Source: Cladophialophora immunda
Lineage: Eukaryota; Ascomycota; Eurotiomycetes; Chaetothyriales; Herpotrichiellaceae
Reading direction: 5' to 3'
DNA: 64,000 nucleotides
NCBI RefSeq assembly: GCF_000835495.1
Contig: NW_015622542.1
Span: 3,370,485 to 3,434,484 of the forward strand
Shown piece after piece: positions 34,147 to 45,622 of the stretch. The stretch's first letter is position 1. Every line of letters begins with the position of its first letter. The notes beneath the pieces are model-generated. The model was not told the DNA's origin, did no database searches, and saw only the letters and a program-made list of their open reading frames with translations. A program made the translations under genes and the position numbers.

Positions 34147-36461
34147 ATGGAACCTCCCAAGAAGAAGGCAAAGCAAAGCGTTGCGAGGAGGGCTCCCTAT
34201 GCCGCCGCTGCCTGCGACCACTGCCATGGGCGTAAGTTGAAATGCTCCGGGGATCGCCCTTGTCTTCGCTGCAAGAAACATGCCATCTCGTGCAGTTACC
34301 CTGCGGCAAGGCCTGAGTCAAGCTCGACAGTTCAACAGCAGGATGGCCAGACGTAAGTCTCGTCACAAGTCCCCAAACCGCGGTTGTATCAGAGACGGGT
34401 GGCTGACATCAACAGCATCCCAGAGGCACTGTTTGCTAGCATCGAAGACTTACAACGCAACCTGGATGACTTTAAAACGCAGCTCCGCGGCGCTGCTGCC
34501 GCAGGACAGCCAATAACTGCAAACCTGAGCCCGCCAGAAATACATCAGCAGCCTCATAGCCCGGACGCAAATGAGCGAGACGGACTTGCAGCAGCAAAGA
34601 ACCAGCCAGATCCAGACATCCTTGATGTATACGCCGGGCCTACTAGTTACGCTTTCGGAATGGTAACGGCCGATGCAAGACTTTCCAATCTCACGCCTTC
34701 CAGTAGGGACTTGACCACGATCGATAGTCCCTCTCCTCCACCGATTGTAGGTCATGGGCTTCCAGAATCAGTTGCTCAGCTTGCAGACCCCTGGGAAGCT
34801 CACAGCGAAACTTCACTGGAGAAATTCACGCTGGAAGACGCCGTACAGTGCTTGGACACCTTTCAAGCTGTGTTCGGGGTCCTCCATTCTGTGCCGCAGC
34901 TTGAGAAGATAAGGCAAAGTTTGCCTAGTCTGTTACGGTCTGCAAAAAGATCGCTCTGGAGCCGGCCCACCGCTCCAGGGCACTGTGGCCTTTTGGAGAT
35001 GCTGAAGATCATCCTTGGAATCGCCCTGGTGGCACAGACTGGCGGTAGAACAAAGTTGTCAGACACCCTTTACCAGAGTGTCGAACCTACTATCGTTGCT
35101 GCTGTCTTTCAGCGCTCCATCAGTCATGATTTTCGAGCCTTGCTGCAGCTCGTGGTATGGGAAGTGCAGTTACAAGAAAGCTAATTACTAACTATGCACC
35201 AGGCCATGTATCACTTCAGCAACGAGGACCTAGTCCTTGGATCCAGAGCTATTATGTATGCGGCACGCACGGCTGTCGAAGAAGGGCTCTATCGAATGGA
35301 AAAGCTCATGGTGATTGTCCCCGATGAAAAGGAACGCCAGGTGGTAATCCGGCAACTGTGGAGCCTGTTTGTCCTCGACCGTCAATTCAATTTCGCCGCC
35401 GGATTGCCGCACCATCTCAATGACGGTGACGTCGACCTGCCCGCCCCTGTAAGTCTTCTCCGAACACTCTGAGCACGGCTGCTGATGAAGTGATCCATTA
35501 GGTCGGCGACGGCTACCTCGCTGCAATGGTCAATTACGTGACATTCGGAGCGCAAGCATGGAACTCGTTGGTGAATCGAAGCCTGCTGGCGAGTGGACAA
35601 GCTCCGTCAAAAGACGCGATGAATTTCTTTCACTACCAGGTCCATCAATGGCATCAGGACTTGGACCCTTCAGTATGCTTCGACGCCGCGACAATAGAAT
35701 CCGACGATCATAGCTTCTTCACCTCCACGTCTGATGAAGTGGAGGTGTATCGCAAGACACTTCTGTATCTCCGTGCAAATCAGATCCAGATCCTCGTCCT
35801 CCGTCCCATACTCATATATCCTCAGACTGCTCGCAACAATACCGCCTTGGTTATGGAAGCTATCAGCTTAGCGAAAAGATCCATCAGAACACTGAGAGTC
35901 TTGGCCACAGACGTCTACTTTTATAGAACAAGGCAAGCACTCTTCAATCATTTTCTCTCCTCTGCATTGGCGGTTCTCTTTCTGGTGGCAGCATATGATG
36001 CGGAAACCCGGGCGAATAAAGCTGTCTCTGCGGACAGCGCAACCACACTGCTGGGAGACTCGACGATTGAGCTTCAGCGAGGCCTCGATCTGATCGACTA
36101 TCATCGCTCCCATTCGCAGTCGGCAGCCAGATTGTGGGCGCGCTTCTACCGGCCAAGACAGCAGCTAATTCGACTGGGTATTTTATCAAGCACTGTTGAA
36201 ACAAGATACCAAGAAGACCAGCATACCCACCAGGGTCCAGCAAGGGTAGGTCGAAACGAAACGCCGGAACAGGGAGGGCCTCGCCCAGAAGGCATAGTCG
36301 CCGACGGAGAGGGAGATCTTACCTCCCAATTAGACACTTCCATTCTCACTGACTTTGACCCAACAAACTTTGACCAAGAGAACGGTCTATTGTGGCTGGA
36401 CTGGTTTGATGGGGCGTTCATGGATTCGTCCGTGCCGTTCGGCGTGCCAGGATGGATGTGA
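34147..36461 (+). CDS. Zn(2)Cys(6) fungal transcription factor
   Basis: Four exons: 34147-34352, 34416-35154, 35203-35448, 35502-36461; 716 aa. An N-terminal basic stretch (PPKKKAKQSVARR) precedes a perfect Zn2Cys6 cluster at residues 24-51, C-x2-C-x6-C-x5-C-x2-C-x6-C, starting CDHCHGRKLKC. A short coiled coil after it (ALFASIEDLQRNLDDF) suggests dimer binding to paired half sites. The middle part is the fungal-specific TF domain (exons 2-4), with conserved-type segments RQLWSLFVLDRQFNFAAGLP and the helix LLYLRANQIQILVLRP. An acidic C-terminal tail could activate. The second intron carries a textbook TACTAAC branch site. Regulators of this class control catabolic or secondary-metabolite genes, often next to their targets. 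The transporter 1.5 kb downstream on the same strand is a candidate (inference). Confidence 0.93.
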
Positions 36462-38012
36462 TGGACTGGAGACGGATACGGCCACCGAGCGTGTCATCCG
36501 ATTAAGTAACGTGCGTATCGTACGCAAGCCTGACTCGATCACCCAACTCGAAGCCCTACTCCGCTTCATGGCGATCTGGACGGCGTAAGCACCGAGACAC
36601 TTCCCGTACAGGTATTTGAGGGAGGGCTCAGCAACAAGCCTAGACCGTGTGGCAAACCGGACGACTTGTTATCCTAGGACACCCATTGGCCCAAGTCGCA
36701 TATCAGAAGTAGCTATCTTAAGAGCCACAATGTCCACCGGGTCACCTGTTCCATTTCTCCACCGGGTCTGGGGGTCGTCCTTTCCTAACCAACTTCTTTC
36801 CCGGCTACTCTGGTCGAGCGGTCTCCTCCCGCCTCTGGAAGAACAACAGACCTCTGTTCACAGGGATAGAGCACAGCAGGGTGAAGGAAGAGGTGATGGG
36901 CCGATATCGGCAATCAAGGTGACTTTAGAGATCCAGATCTATGTTGCGAGACAAGATGCCACGAGGAATTCGAGTTGCTGCTCAAGTACCATGGCGGTAG
37001 GGCCCGCACCGTCGAATTAAAGCAGCGCTTGGGTGGAGACCGAAAAAGACAGGCTCCACACTAAGTTGGGGTGCTAAAGCAGCGCGGGGCCCCTCATTAT
37101 CAGGTTTTCTCCTCCTGCTGCGAGCTTCAACTTCGCTTCTCAACCATCTGGCAGCAGTCCATCTTGCAGCCCACACGTGGTAATGAGCAGTGTTGTCTCT
37201 GAGACTAATGATCCTGGCCAGATACAACCCCCAGCTGCTCGTCTACATGTCGCTTCTTAACGGGAACGCAGCGATCTGTGGCCAAGCCTGTGCCCTTGCT
37301 CAGAGAGGGCTTACAGCGCCCGGATCCGGTGCCATGCTGGCAGTTTGGGCCGAAGCGTTCCAGGCTCCATACCAATCTCACCGCCAATGATCTGCCGTCC
37401 CTGTATCCTTCCGACGGAGTTAGGAACAAAAGAACCACCTTTCCCCAATCCTGATAGCGACTAATCCATCCGAAATAGATGGGAAAGCATGGTACCTCCC
37501 GCCCGCCGTCAAGCTGTCTGAGCGAACGGAGCCGTACCCTGCCGTTACCGACGCCTCGTAGGTGTGCAAGATAGACAACAAGGTCACCACTGGCCGCTGT
37601 CCCCGCCACCCAACCCGCATTTCCCCAACTTGTTCCCCCTGATTGATCCACCTCCCGCAGAACATTCCACCGGGACCCGCCCGGCATCCACAAATCATGG
37701 TCTTTCCTACGGTATGGTTCGGTGTTGATATGGGCGACCAGCCTGATGACTGCGCATAGGCGATGATCCGGCAGTTGGAGAACACATGGCGACAGGAGCA
37801 TTCCTTGCGACCATGTCAAGGGCCTTCACCGACCATTTAAGAGCTGTGACCCTCCCTTGCGCAGCTGTCCCGGTCTCTCGGAGTTCCTGCGAAAGTTGTT
37901 CCACCACAGTCATACCACTATCATCAGCACACAAGCTCCGTTCGAGCTTCGACACACTCCAGACTGCAGTGCCCCTGCCATCTTACTGACTCCTAACCTG
38001 CGTCTCCTCAAC
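36462..38012. other. Intergenic region
   Basis: About 1.55 kb between two plus-strand genes. It holds the promoter of the permease. No supported gene or repeat. Confidence 0.5.
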
Positions 38013-39986
38013 ATGGACGAAAAGGTAGCACGAGCGGACCAAATGGATATCGCCTATGACAGCGACCCGAAGAGAGAGGCCGTCGAAGAAATCGAGGGCG
38101 TCAACGGGCTGAAGACGGTCGAGGCCGGCTTCTCAGCTGACCAAGTGATCGTCGAGATTGACCACAAAGAGCGGACGCGGATTCTGAGAAAGGTTGACTA
38201 CCGCTTGATCCCCATCCTTGCGATCTTATACCTGTGAGTGAGAACTGGGGGCCCGTTGACGTTCGTCTGCTGACGGAACCACCAGATTAGCATTCATCGA
38301 TCGTGGCAACATCGGAAATGCCAAAATTGCCGGTCTGTACGATGACCTCCATCTCCATGGAATGCAATACAACACCGCCTTGACGTTGTTCTTCGTGCCG
38401 TATGGCTTCTTTGAAGTACCCTCCAACATTGTGCTCAAGATGCTCCGACCGTCGATCTGGATTTCCATCTTGATGTTTTGTTGGGGTAAGACGTCCTACA
38501 ATAATATCCTATCTTCACAGCCTGACTTGCGTAGGGACCGTGATGACTCTGATGGGCGTGGTTTCTACTTACGAGGGGCTCTTGGTAACCCGATTCTTCC
38601 TCGGTGTGGCAGAGTCAGGCTTTTTCCCGGCCGCGACATATCTCCTCACGATCTGGTAAGCAGTCCAATCTCTGCACCTACCGGGGAAGAGAAAGCCAGA
38701 ACGACGACGTTCTAACGCATGCAGGTACTTGCGATACGAGGTCCAACGCCGGATGGCTCTGTTCTACGCTGCGGCCTCACTGTCGGGTGCCTTCTCTGGG
38801 TTATTGGCGTACGGGATCCAGCACATGGACGGCGTCGCAGGGCTGGCCGGCTGGAAATGGATCTTCATCATCGAAGGCCTGGTTCCCGTGGCCGGCTCCT
38901 TTGTCGTCTGGTTCGTGCTGCCAGATAACCCGGAGACGGCCAACTTCCTCACCAAGGACGAGAAAGAATTCATCATCAACCGACTGGCTCTGGAAACGGG
39001 TTCGGGGCACGGCCGGGTGACGAATGCTGACCGCATTGGAATACGTCACATCACTGCGGCTTTCAAGGAATGGAAGATCTGGGCTGGTGTGGTCATATTC
39101 TGGGCCAACACGGTAGGTCGCTCCCTGTTGGGAGGCTGAGCCTTGAGGCCCCCATCTGTAGAAACTGTGCTGACGGGTGATTTTGCAGATCGGTGTCTAC
39201 GGCTTCACCGCCACGGTCCCCTCCGTGATTGAGAACCTCGGATACACCTCGGCCAACGCACAGTTGATGACGATCCCGGTAGGTTCTGCTCAGCCGATTG
39301 GGAAGACTTCCTTGTCGCGAAGGAACTCCTAGCTTTCGGTTTTCTCGCTCAATAAGGCTGCGAGCTAACTGAAGGTTTGTTGACAGATTTACGTCTTCGC
39401 CATGATCATGACGCTCATCTTTGCATTCTGGTCGGACCGAGTCCAGCAGCGAACCCCGTTCATCATGGCCGGCTTCAGCATCGCAGCAGTCGGCTTCATC
39501 GGCGAGCTCGCCATCCCGCACCCCAGGCTGCCGGGTGTGACGTATTTCTTCCTCTTCCCGCTGGCGGCCGGTCTTTATTGCCCCTTCATCTGCCTCGTGT
39601 GCTTGATCGGGAACAACCTGGCTCCTAGCTCCAAGCGTGCGGTCGGCATGGCTCTGCTCATCTCCATCGTGGGTGTCCTCTGGCCTGTAATCTTGGACGG
39701 TTTGTGCTGACTACATATCCAGGGTAATTTCGGAGGTATCGCCGGAAGCAACATCTACATTGCGTCGCAGGCGCCGAAGTATCCGACTGGATTCGGGACC
39801 GGGCTGGGAATCTGCGTTGTCGCGGTCATCATGGCCTACGTCCTGCGGGTCGCGTACCGACGGGAAAACGCGAAGCGGGATGCCTTCATGGTTGGCAAGA
39901 CCGACGAGGAGATCAAGGCACAGTACACGGAGCAGGAGCTGCTGGATCTGGGAGACAGGAGCCCGTTCTACCGCTACACCGTGTGA
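38013..39986 (+). CDS. Anion:cation symporter-type MFS permease (DAL5/allantoate permease family)
   Basis: Seven exons: 38013-38233, 38286-38485, 38535-38655, 38722-39112, 39189-39278, 39387-39668, 39723-39986; 522 aa, all introns GT..AG. The ACS-family signature LAFIDRGNIGNAKIAG lies in TM1-loop; NTALTLFFVPYGFFEVPSN is the TM2 region, RFFLGVAESGFFP the TM4 motif, and GWKWIFIIEG precedes TM6. Polar N-terminus (75 residues) and C-terminus lie in the cytosol. The family carries allantoate, nicotinate, pantothenate, biotin and various carboxylates with protons; the substrate here cannot be read from sequence. It sits downstream of a Zn2Cys6 regulator and upstream of an aldolase and acyl-CoA dehydrogenase, which fits import of an organic acid (inference). 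Confidence 0.93.
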
Positions 39987-41036
39987 ACAGACTGCCCAGC
40001 GGGTGAGCCGACGAAGCGGAGCGGTTGTTTTGATAGCTTGAAGAGGGAGTAGTAGTGAATTGCGCGGATGCCTCGACGTGGCTCATGCCTCTATGGTACC
40101 TGTAGCGCAGCGACAACTATGTAGGTATCTATATTAGTGGTGTGTAGACCATCTCCCCAGGCAGGTGCACATGCGTATATAATCTGTACTTCTGAGCACG
40201 TTGAATCTTGCGCCACGCGAAAACCTTTATGTCCCTCCGATGCTATGGATTTACAAGGGACAACCGTCTCAATTATGCAACACGGTAGCTGTGCCTGAGG
40301 AGCCTTGGTGAGTGCGCTATGCCGGGGCGTACAGACACACTCGTACAGCATAATGGCTATGTACAAGTATCATTTTAGCCAGGCGGGCTTAGGTGCCTGT
40401 TAGAGATGTGCCCAGGTACCAAGCCTCGAGGTCGGAGCGCAACCAATCAGATATCCAGAATGCACCACGTGTAGGCACTGACGCCTCTCGTTGGACCTAA
40501 TCCCACCGATCTGATTGGCCGCTGATGGCCCTCTGCGTGGCCTCGATCAGGAAAAGTCCAATATGCGTTCCAGGGCCCCGAGACAAGCCTATTGTCCCCG
40601 TGCGCGCAGCGGTGACACACCTTGAGAAACTCGAGAGATTTCCGCGGGACGAGGCAAAGGGGGAATGGGTTGTTGTTTCCCTGGCGCACGGCAGGAGAAA
40701 AGGGAGGTTGACTGAACGTCGAGACAGAGTTTCGATTAGCTCGCCCCAGGACCCGGCAGCAGATCGGCGGCGTTAAAGCAGCAACTCACACTTGTGTGTC
40801 TTCCTCCGTCTTGTCCGTTGTGCTTGCGTAAGAACTCGCGAGGGACTTCTTCTGCTACTTGTTACTGTTACGGGCACGGACACCTCTTGGTCGATACATA
40901 GACCACGCGGGGGGGCCGAGGTGACAAACAGGGCCCTACGAGACTTCTCGGGGCTTCGACAACATCGCTGCTCTCCCCTCGGCGCATTCAGGGGCCAACA
41001 AGAAAGACCAGGAACAAGCTCGAAAACAAAAGCAAG
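39987..41036. other. Intergenic region
   Basis: About 1 kb between two plus-strand genes. No supported coding frame. The leader of the next gene is GC-rich. Confidence 0.5.
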
Positions 41037-41429
41037 ATGCGTCCGTCGCTCGCGCTGCGGCTCTCCCACATCCGCCTCACGCTCTTCACCCGCGCCAACT
41101 GCGGCCTCTGCGACGTGGCCAAAGCGCGCGTCGGCGAGTTCATCGCCGCCTCCGACAAGGCCACCAGCCAGTCCGCGCGCGTGGTCCACTACGCGGAAAT
41201 CGACATCATGGACCCGGCGCAGACCAAGTGGCGGGACGTCTACGAGTTCGACGTGCCGGTGCTGCACGTCGACAACAGCAAAGGAGAGGGAAAGGGAGAT
41301 GCGAGGCCGGAGCACAACGACTACGCTCCGACCCTCGACGCGGCCAGGAAGCTTATGCACAGGTTCACGGCACAGGAAGTGGAAAACGCGGTGGACGAGG
41401 TTGAGCAGCTACGAAGCTCGTCTTTGTGA
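41037..41429 (+). CDS. Glutaredoxin-like protein (DUF836 family)
   Basis: Single exon, 130 aa. It is a short thioredoxin-fold protein: strand IRLTLFTRANCGLCDVAKAR holds a CxxC (CGLC) at the N-terminus of the first helix; next comes the second strand VVHYAEIDIMDP; then cis-Pro loop YEFDVPVLHVD. This matches the small fungal/bacterial DUF836 glutaredoxin-like group (yeast YDR286C type). In this group redox or structural roles are suggested, and activity is not well defined. An N-terminal stretch with Arg and Leu (MRPSLALRLSHIR) could be a weak mitochondrial presequence. The coding sequence is strongly GC-rich at third positions, like the two genes to its right. It converges on the aldolase gene, with only 78 bases between the two stop codons. 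Confidence 0.88.
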   Translation: MRPSLALRLSHIRLTLFTRANCGLCDVAKARVGEFIAASDKATSQSARVVHYAEIDIMDPAQTKWRDVYEFDVPVLHVDNSKGEGKGDARPEHNDYAPTLDAARKLMHRFTAQEVENAVDEVEQLRSSSL

Positions 41430-41507
41430 TTTTCGCCGCAGCTCACTCTTTTTTCCCCCGGGGGGCAGCTGTCCTGAGAGTTCTTGATCACGGCAGCCCC
41501 CTTCTTT

Positions 41508-42649
41508 TTATTTCTTTTCCTGCGTCACCAGGCTCGCCGCCCCGTATGCGGCGCCTTTCACTGCCTGGGCGGCCGCATGGCCGTACGAGCCCTTGGCCTT
41601 GGATAAAGACTCGGCCATGAACACGGGGACGGCGGTCATATCGTTCACGACGGAGATCTGCAGCACAGTCGTCAGCATCTATATCACACACACACACACA
41701 CACATGCACCGGGGTGTGACGGACCATCTGGAACCCCATGTCGGCGTATTGTCGCGCCACCTCGCCCGACGGGCAGTATATGCCGGACTTTTTCCCGGCG
41801 GCTTGTGCGGCCTTCAATATCCTCGCAATCGCCTCCTTCAGCTCGGGACTAAAGTCGCCTTTGACTGGGTAGCCGATGTTGTTGCCCAGGTCCCAGGGTC
41901 CGATGAAAAGCACATCAATACCATCCACCTTGGCGATTTCCTCGACCTAAACCACTCCCAAAAAAAACAGTCAGTCTCTTTCTCCACACCCCTCAACTTG
42001 GGTCCCTCAGCTAGTCGGGGAGGGGGGCAGTTTGTACGCACACAGTCCAAAGCCTCCTTGGTCTCGATCTGCACAATGGTCAAGAGATTCTCGTTGGCGT
42101 TGTTCATGTAGTCGAACCCAGACAGGTCGCCTTTGCCGTCGAACGCGCCCATGGAGAAGGGGCTGCCGAAGCCTCGCTTGCCGTACGGCGGGAACTTTGC
42201 GGTCTGCACCAGCCTCTTCGCGTCGTCGACGCTGTACAGCAGGGGCACGATGATGCCGTGGGCGCCGGCGTCCAGGGCGCGCTTGACCATCCAGCCTTCG
42301 TTGGCCGGGATGCGCACGATGGGGCTCACGTTGCACGAGGCGACCGCGTGGACGGACTCGTGCATCTCATTGTCTGAAGCAAAGTGTCATTCGGGCCTTG
42401 TCAGCCTCTCCCATGACCCCGTTTTCTCCGCCCCCCGGCCTTGACCAGCCCGGTGTCTCCAATGTAGCGTTCTCACTCACCTGCAATGTTGCCGTGCTCG
42501 CAGTCAATGCAGATCCAGTCGAAGCCTGCCCGGGCGATGGTCCGCGACAGGTGCGTGCCGGGGAGCATCTGCCACGCGCCGAACGAGAGGCCCGACCCGG
42601 TATTCAGCGCCTTGCGCAGCGTGTTCGCATTCTTCATGATCGTCGCCAT
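41508..42649 (-). CDS. HpcH/HpaI-family aldolase (class II 2-keto-3-deoxy-acid type)
   Basis: Four exons: 42649-42481, 42373-42042, 41946-41725, 41657-41508; 290 aa. Family signatures are in order: GFDWICIDCEHGN (acid/base and phosphate-site region), PIVRIPANEGWMVKRALDAG, AHGIIVPLL, IVQIETKEALD (metal-binding Glu) and VLFIGPWDLGNNIG. Metal ligands are the Glu of QIET and the Asp of the GPWDL loop. The enzyme class splits 2-keto-3-deoxy or 4-hydroxy-2-oxo acids into pyruvate and an aldehyde, as in homoprotocatechuate, rhamnonate or related catabolism. The true substrate is unknown. The third donor (GTCCGT) is weak, but the frame and the family alignment GFQM/ISVVNDMTAV demand it; that intron contains a CA repeat. 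It probably works in the cytosol, as no targeting signal is seen. Confidence 0.92.
41685..41704. repeat. (CA)n microsatellite in the third aldolase intron
   Basis: Ten CA units on the plus strand (TG on the coding strand), entirely inside the 67-base intron 41658-41724. Confidence 0.9.
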
Positions 42650-43539
42650 GTTGGGGCTCGGGAGGAGGATGGGGAGGGGGGGGTTGGTCGGCCGGGTGAA
42701 TGTGATTCGAGGTCGAGGAAGTGGGGAGGAGAGGACGAGAATGGATGTCGAGCCTGAGGTCTCTGTCAAGAATACCTATGTAGGTATGTATGTATGTATG
42801 TAATTGCAGAATGAAAATGAAATACAGACGGGAGAAAAAAGGGATTTGAACCTGCGCAAACTTTCCACGGAGTCCTTCGTCTGTTCTTTTCTCCCCTCCC
42901 CAATTTCTGCATCTCAATGGCCCGTGCCGTGTAATATGGCCTGTCCCTGCGCCCTTTTGCTGCCCACTGCCGCCGTTGTCGGCGCTCCCCACCTCACTCC
43001 TCCCTCACTCACTCACTTATCCACTCACTCGCTGGCTGGCTGGTACAACATGACGCCGAGGGGTAATTATTGGGAGTGGGGGTGTGAACACTCGCAGCTT
43101 AGAGAGCGAGAGAGGGGGGGACGCGCGGGGGCGTTGGAACATGTTGTCATTGGGGGGGGTGATTGATTAAAGCCATGGGCTTTGACCCTTTGGGTGCCCT
43201 CGGTGGGTGTTGCACCGAGAACAAAAGCCAGGGAGCAAGCAGGAGAGCTTTTGATTATGACGCCCACGACTCGGGAGGTCTCTAAGCATTAGCTAGCTCG
43301 CTACTGTACCTACCCCCCGGCCACTCCCCTCGTTTACCCAGGGTACTTGGAGCATTCACCAGAACCCGACGGTACGGATATCGGGACATCCGTCACGCTG
43401 TTGAGCGTCTCTTCACAACTACAATATTAAATCCTCGGTACTCTCCATAACATCATACGCCATTACCGTCCTCGTGCACAGTGCTGGAACTGTTTCATGT
43501 TTTTTTCATAACATTGTCGCTTTATCTACACAGACCCCG
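42650..43539. other. Promoter region of the aldolase and 3' flank of the dehydrogenase
   Basis: About 0.9 kb. Contains a GTAT microsatellite and G/C-homopolymer-rich stretches. No supported gene. Confidence 0.5.
42784..42802. repeat. (GTAT)n microsatellite
   Basis: About five GTAT units in the aldolase upstream region. Confidence 0.85.
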
Positions 43540-45026
43540 CTACAGTTTGCTGCCGCTCGGCCGCTCCAGCGCCTTGGTCGCGTTCCGGTAGTTCTTGACC
43601 AGCTGGCGGACGGCCAGGTCGAGCATGACGTCCTCGCTGCCGCCGGGGATCCGGGCGCCGGGGACCTCGCGGTAGATGCGCTCGGCGATCTCGCCCTGGC
43701 CGGTGCGCGTGTAGCCGTTGCCGCCGAACAGCAGCACCGCCGTCTGCGCGCACTCGTTGAACACCATGCCGGCCTTGGCCTTGGCCAGCGCCGTCAAGCC
43801 CCCGAGCTTCGCGTCCGCCTCGGGCTTGCTGAGCTGCGTCATCTGGTACAGGAACTGCTCCACCCACGCCTGCATCGTCTCGAGCTCCGCGCCCGCCTTG
43901 GCCAGCCGGTGCCGCACCACCGGCTGCTCGATGAGGGCCTTGCCGAACGCCTCGCGCTTCATCACGTACTCGAACGCCGCCGAGAGGGCCACGCGCGACT
44001 GCCTCGTCACGCCCACCGCGATGGTCAGCCGCTCGTGGTTGAAGTTGGTCATGACGTAGCGCATGCCCATGCCCTCCTCGCCGATGAGGTTCTCCACGGG
44101 CACCTTGACGTCGTCCAGCTCGATAAAGGTCGTGCCTGCGCTGATCTGGCCGGCCACCTTGAGGCGACGCATCGTCACACCGGGGTAGCCTTTCAGCGGG
44201 CACACAATCATGCTCAGACCTGAGGCGCCGGGACCACCTGTGCGGACGGCCATTGCAGCGTAGTCTGACCAGAAGCCGTTGGTGATCCATTTCTGCTCTT
44301 CAATTAGCCCAAACTCAATGTCCCGAATCTCTTGAAAGCAAAGGCGGTATTAACCTTTTGACCATTGATAATGTAATGCTTTCCATCTGCGCTCTTCTTG
44401 GCCGTCGTCGCAATGTTGGCGACGTCACTGCCGGCGCCGGGCTCGGTGATGGCGATACACGCCCGTTTCTTGCCGGGAAGGAGATCTAGGAGGAACTTCT
44501 CGTGCAGGGCCTTGCTTCCGAACTTGATGATGGCGGGGATACCTGCAGATCCAAACACCGACGACCTCAAAAAGTCAGTCCAACAGATTTCCTAATGTGT
44601 GCGCATGTGTTTGCCCTGGAATGAACACCCACCGAAAGCATGACCGGCAGTCATGGAGGCGCCGGGCCCGCCGACACCAGCGCGGCCCATCTCGTCCAGG
44701 TAGATGCCCGTGTGCAGGTAGTCCCACTCCTCGATCGGGGTGCCCAGGATGTCGTAGATGCCGACCCTCCGCAGCCACTCGACGGGCAGCGGCGCGGGCA
44801 GGTTGGGGATCAGCATGTTGTGCTTGCGGAACGTCTGGAACAGGTGGTCCGGCACCGTCTCCTCGCGCTCCCACTCCATGGCGTACGGGAGCAGGTGCTC
44901 CTCCAGGAACGCGCGGCATGCCTTCTGGAATCGCTTGTGCGTCTCCTTGTAATACGGCGAGGGTAGGCCCGCGAGCCACGGCGGCTCGGAGAAGGGGATG
45001 AGAACGTTCGACGGGGAGGACGACAT
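43540..45026 (-). CDS. Acyl-CoA dehydrogenase with C-terminal SKL (peroxisomal)
   Basis: Three exons: 45026-44633, 44542-44355, 44292-43540; 444 aa. Acyl-CoA dehydrogenase signatures: CIAITEPGAGSDVANI (flavin/acyl binding, signature 1), GQKKWITNGFWSDY formed across the second splice, GLSMIVCPLKG, VPVENLIGEEGMGM, and QTAVLLFGGNGYTRTGQGE near the end (signature 2 region). The protein ends GSKL, a canonical PTS1 peroxisome-targeting tripeptide, and lacks an obvious mitochondrial presequence. It should reduce FAD while oxidising an acyl-CoA to the 2-enoyl-CoA. In peroxisomes electrons usually go to oxygen or an unknown acceptor, so its partner is of interest. GC-rich third positions leave long open frames on other strands that are not genes. 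It neighbours an aldolase, suggesting an organic-acid or side-chain catabolic route (inference). Confidence 0.93.
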
Positions 45027-45622
45027 GGCTGTGGTGTGTTGCTTGGGGTGTCAGAAGCGGCGGAGGGGAGAAACCAAGGTAACCACGAAGTTTTGCAGGG
45101 TGTCTACACGATAACAATCAATCAATCCCTGTGTAGCGAAATACCTTGCAGCTTCGAGATTGTCGAGCACTCAAGGGGACACATTAGTGTTGTAGTCAGA
45201 CAATCCTCCAGACCTTTATTGTAATGCGCATCTGCGCCGCGTCGGCATCGAGGTAAATGGCACCTGGGAAGCTGACCGACTCCAGCCGACAGATGCCTCG
45301 GAAGTTTTGAAAGAGGTTTAATCAGGGGCCGCCCCGCAATGCCCGTCTATTAATGGCTGCCACGTGACGAGGCTACGAGTCGTGATGCTCGATGCTGCGC
45401 CGGTGCGGAAACGTGAAGAGACCATGAGTACAAGAATGAAATGTCCTTTCAAAGAAACTAAACTCCCAAATCTACCGCTGTATCTCAACGCCTGGCTGAT
45501 CGTACACAAGAACCACATGCTCGGACGCCTTCGCCACCACCACCAAGTCATATACAGTTTCATTTGGCCCCAACCCTCATGATATTGTACCCATAGCGCA
45601 TTCCAGCTCTTTTCCTTCTCGA
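45027..45622. other. Intergenic region
   Basis: Promoter of the dehydrogenase and 3' flank of the OST-alpha-like gene. No supported coding frame. Confidence 0.5.

Noticed and set aside
43526..44290. 254-codon minus-strand frame, 249-codon plus-strand frame over the dehydrogenase
   Set aside because: Both are by-products of high third-position GC in the real gene; the Arg/Gly/Ala-rich or His/Leu-rich translation has no motif.
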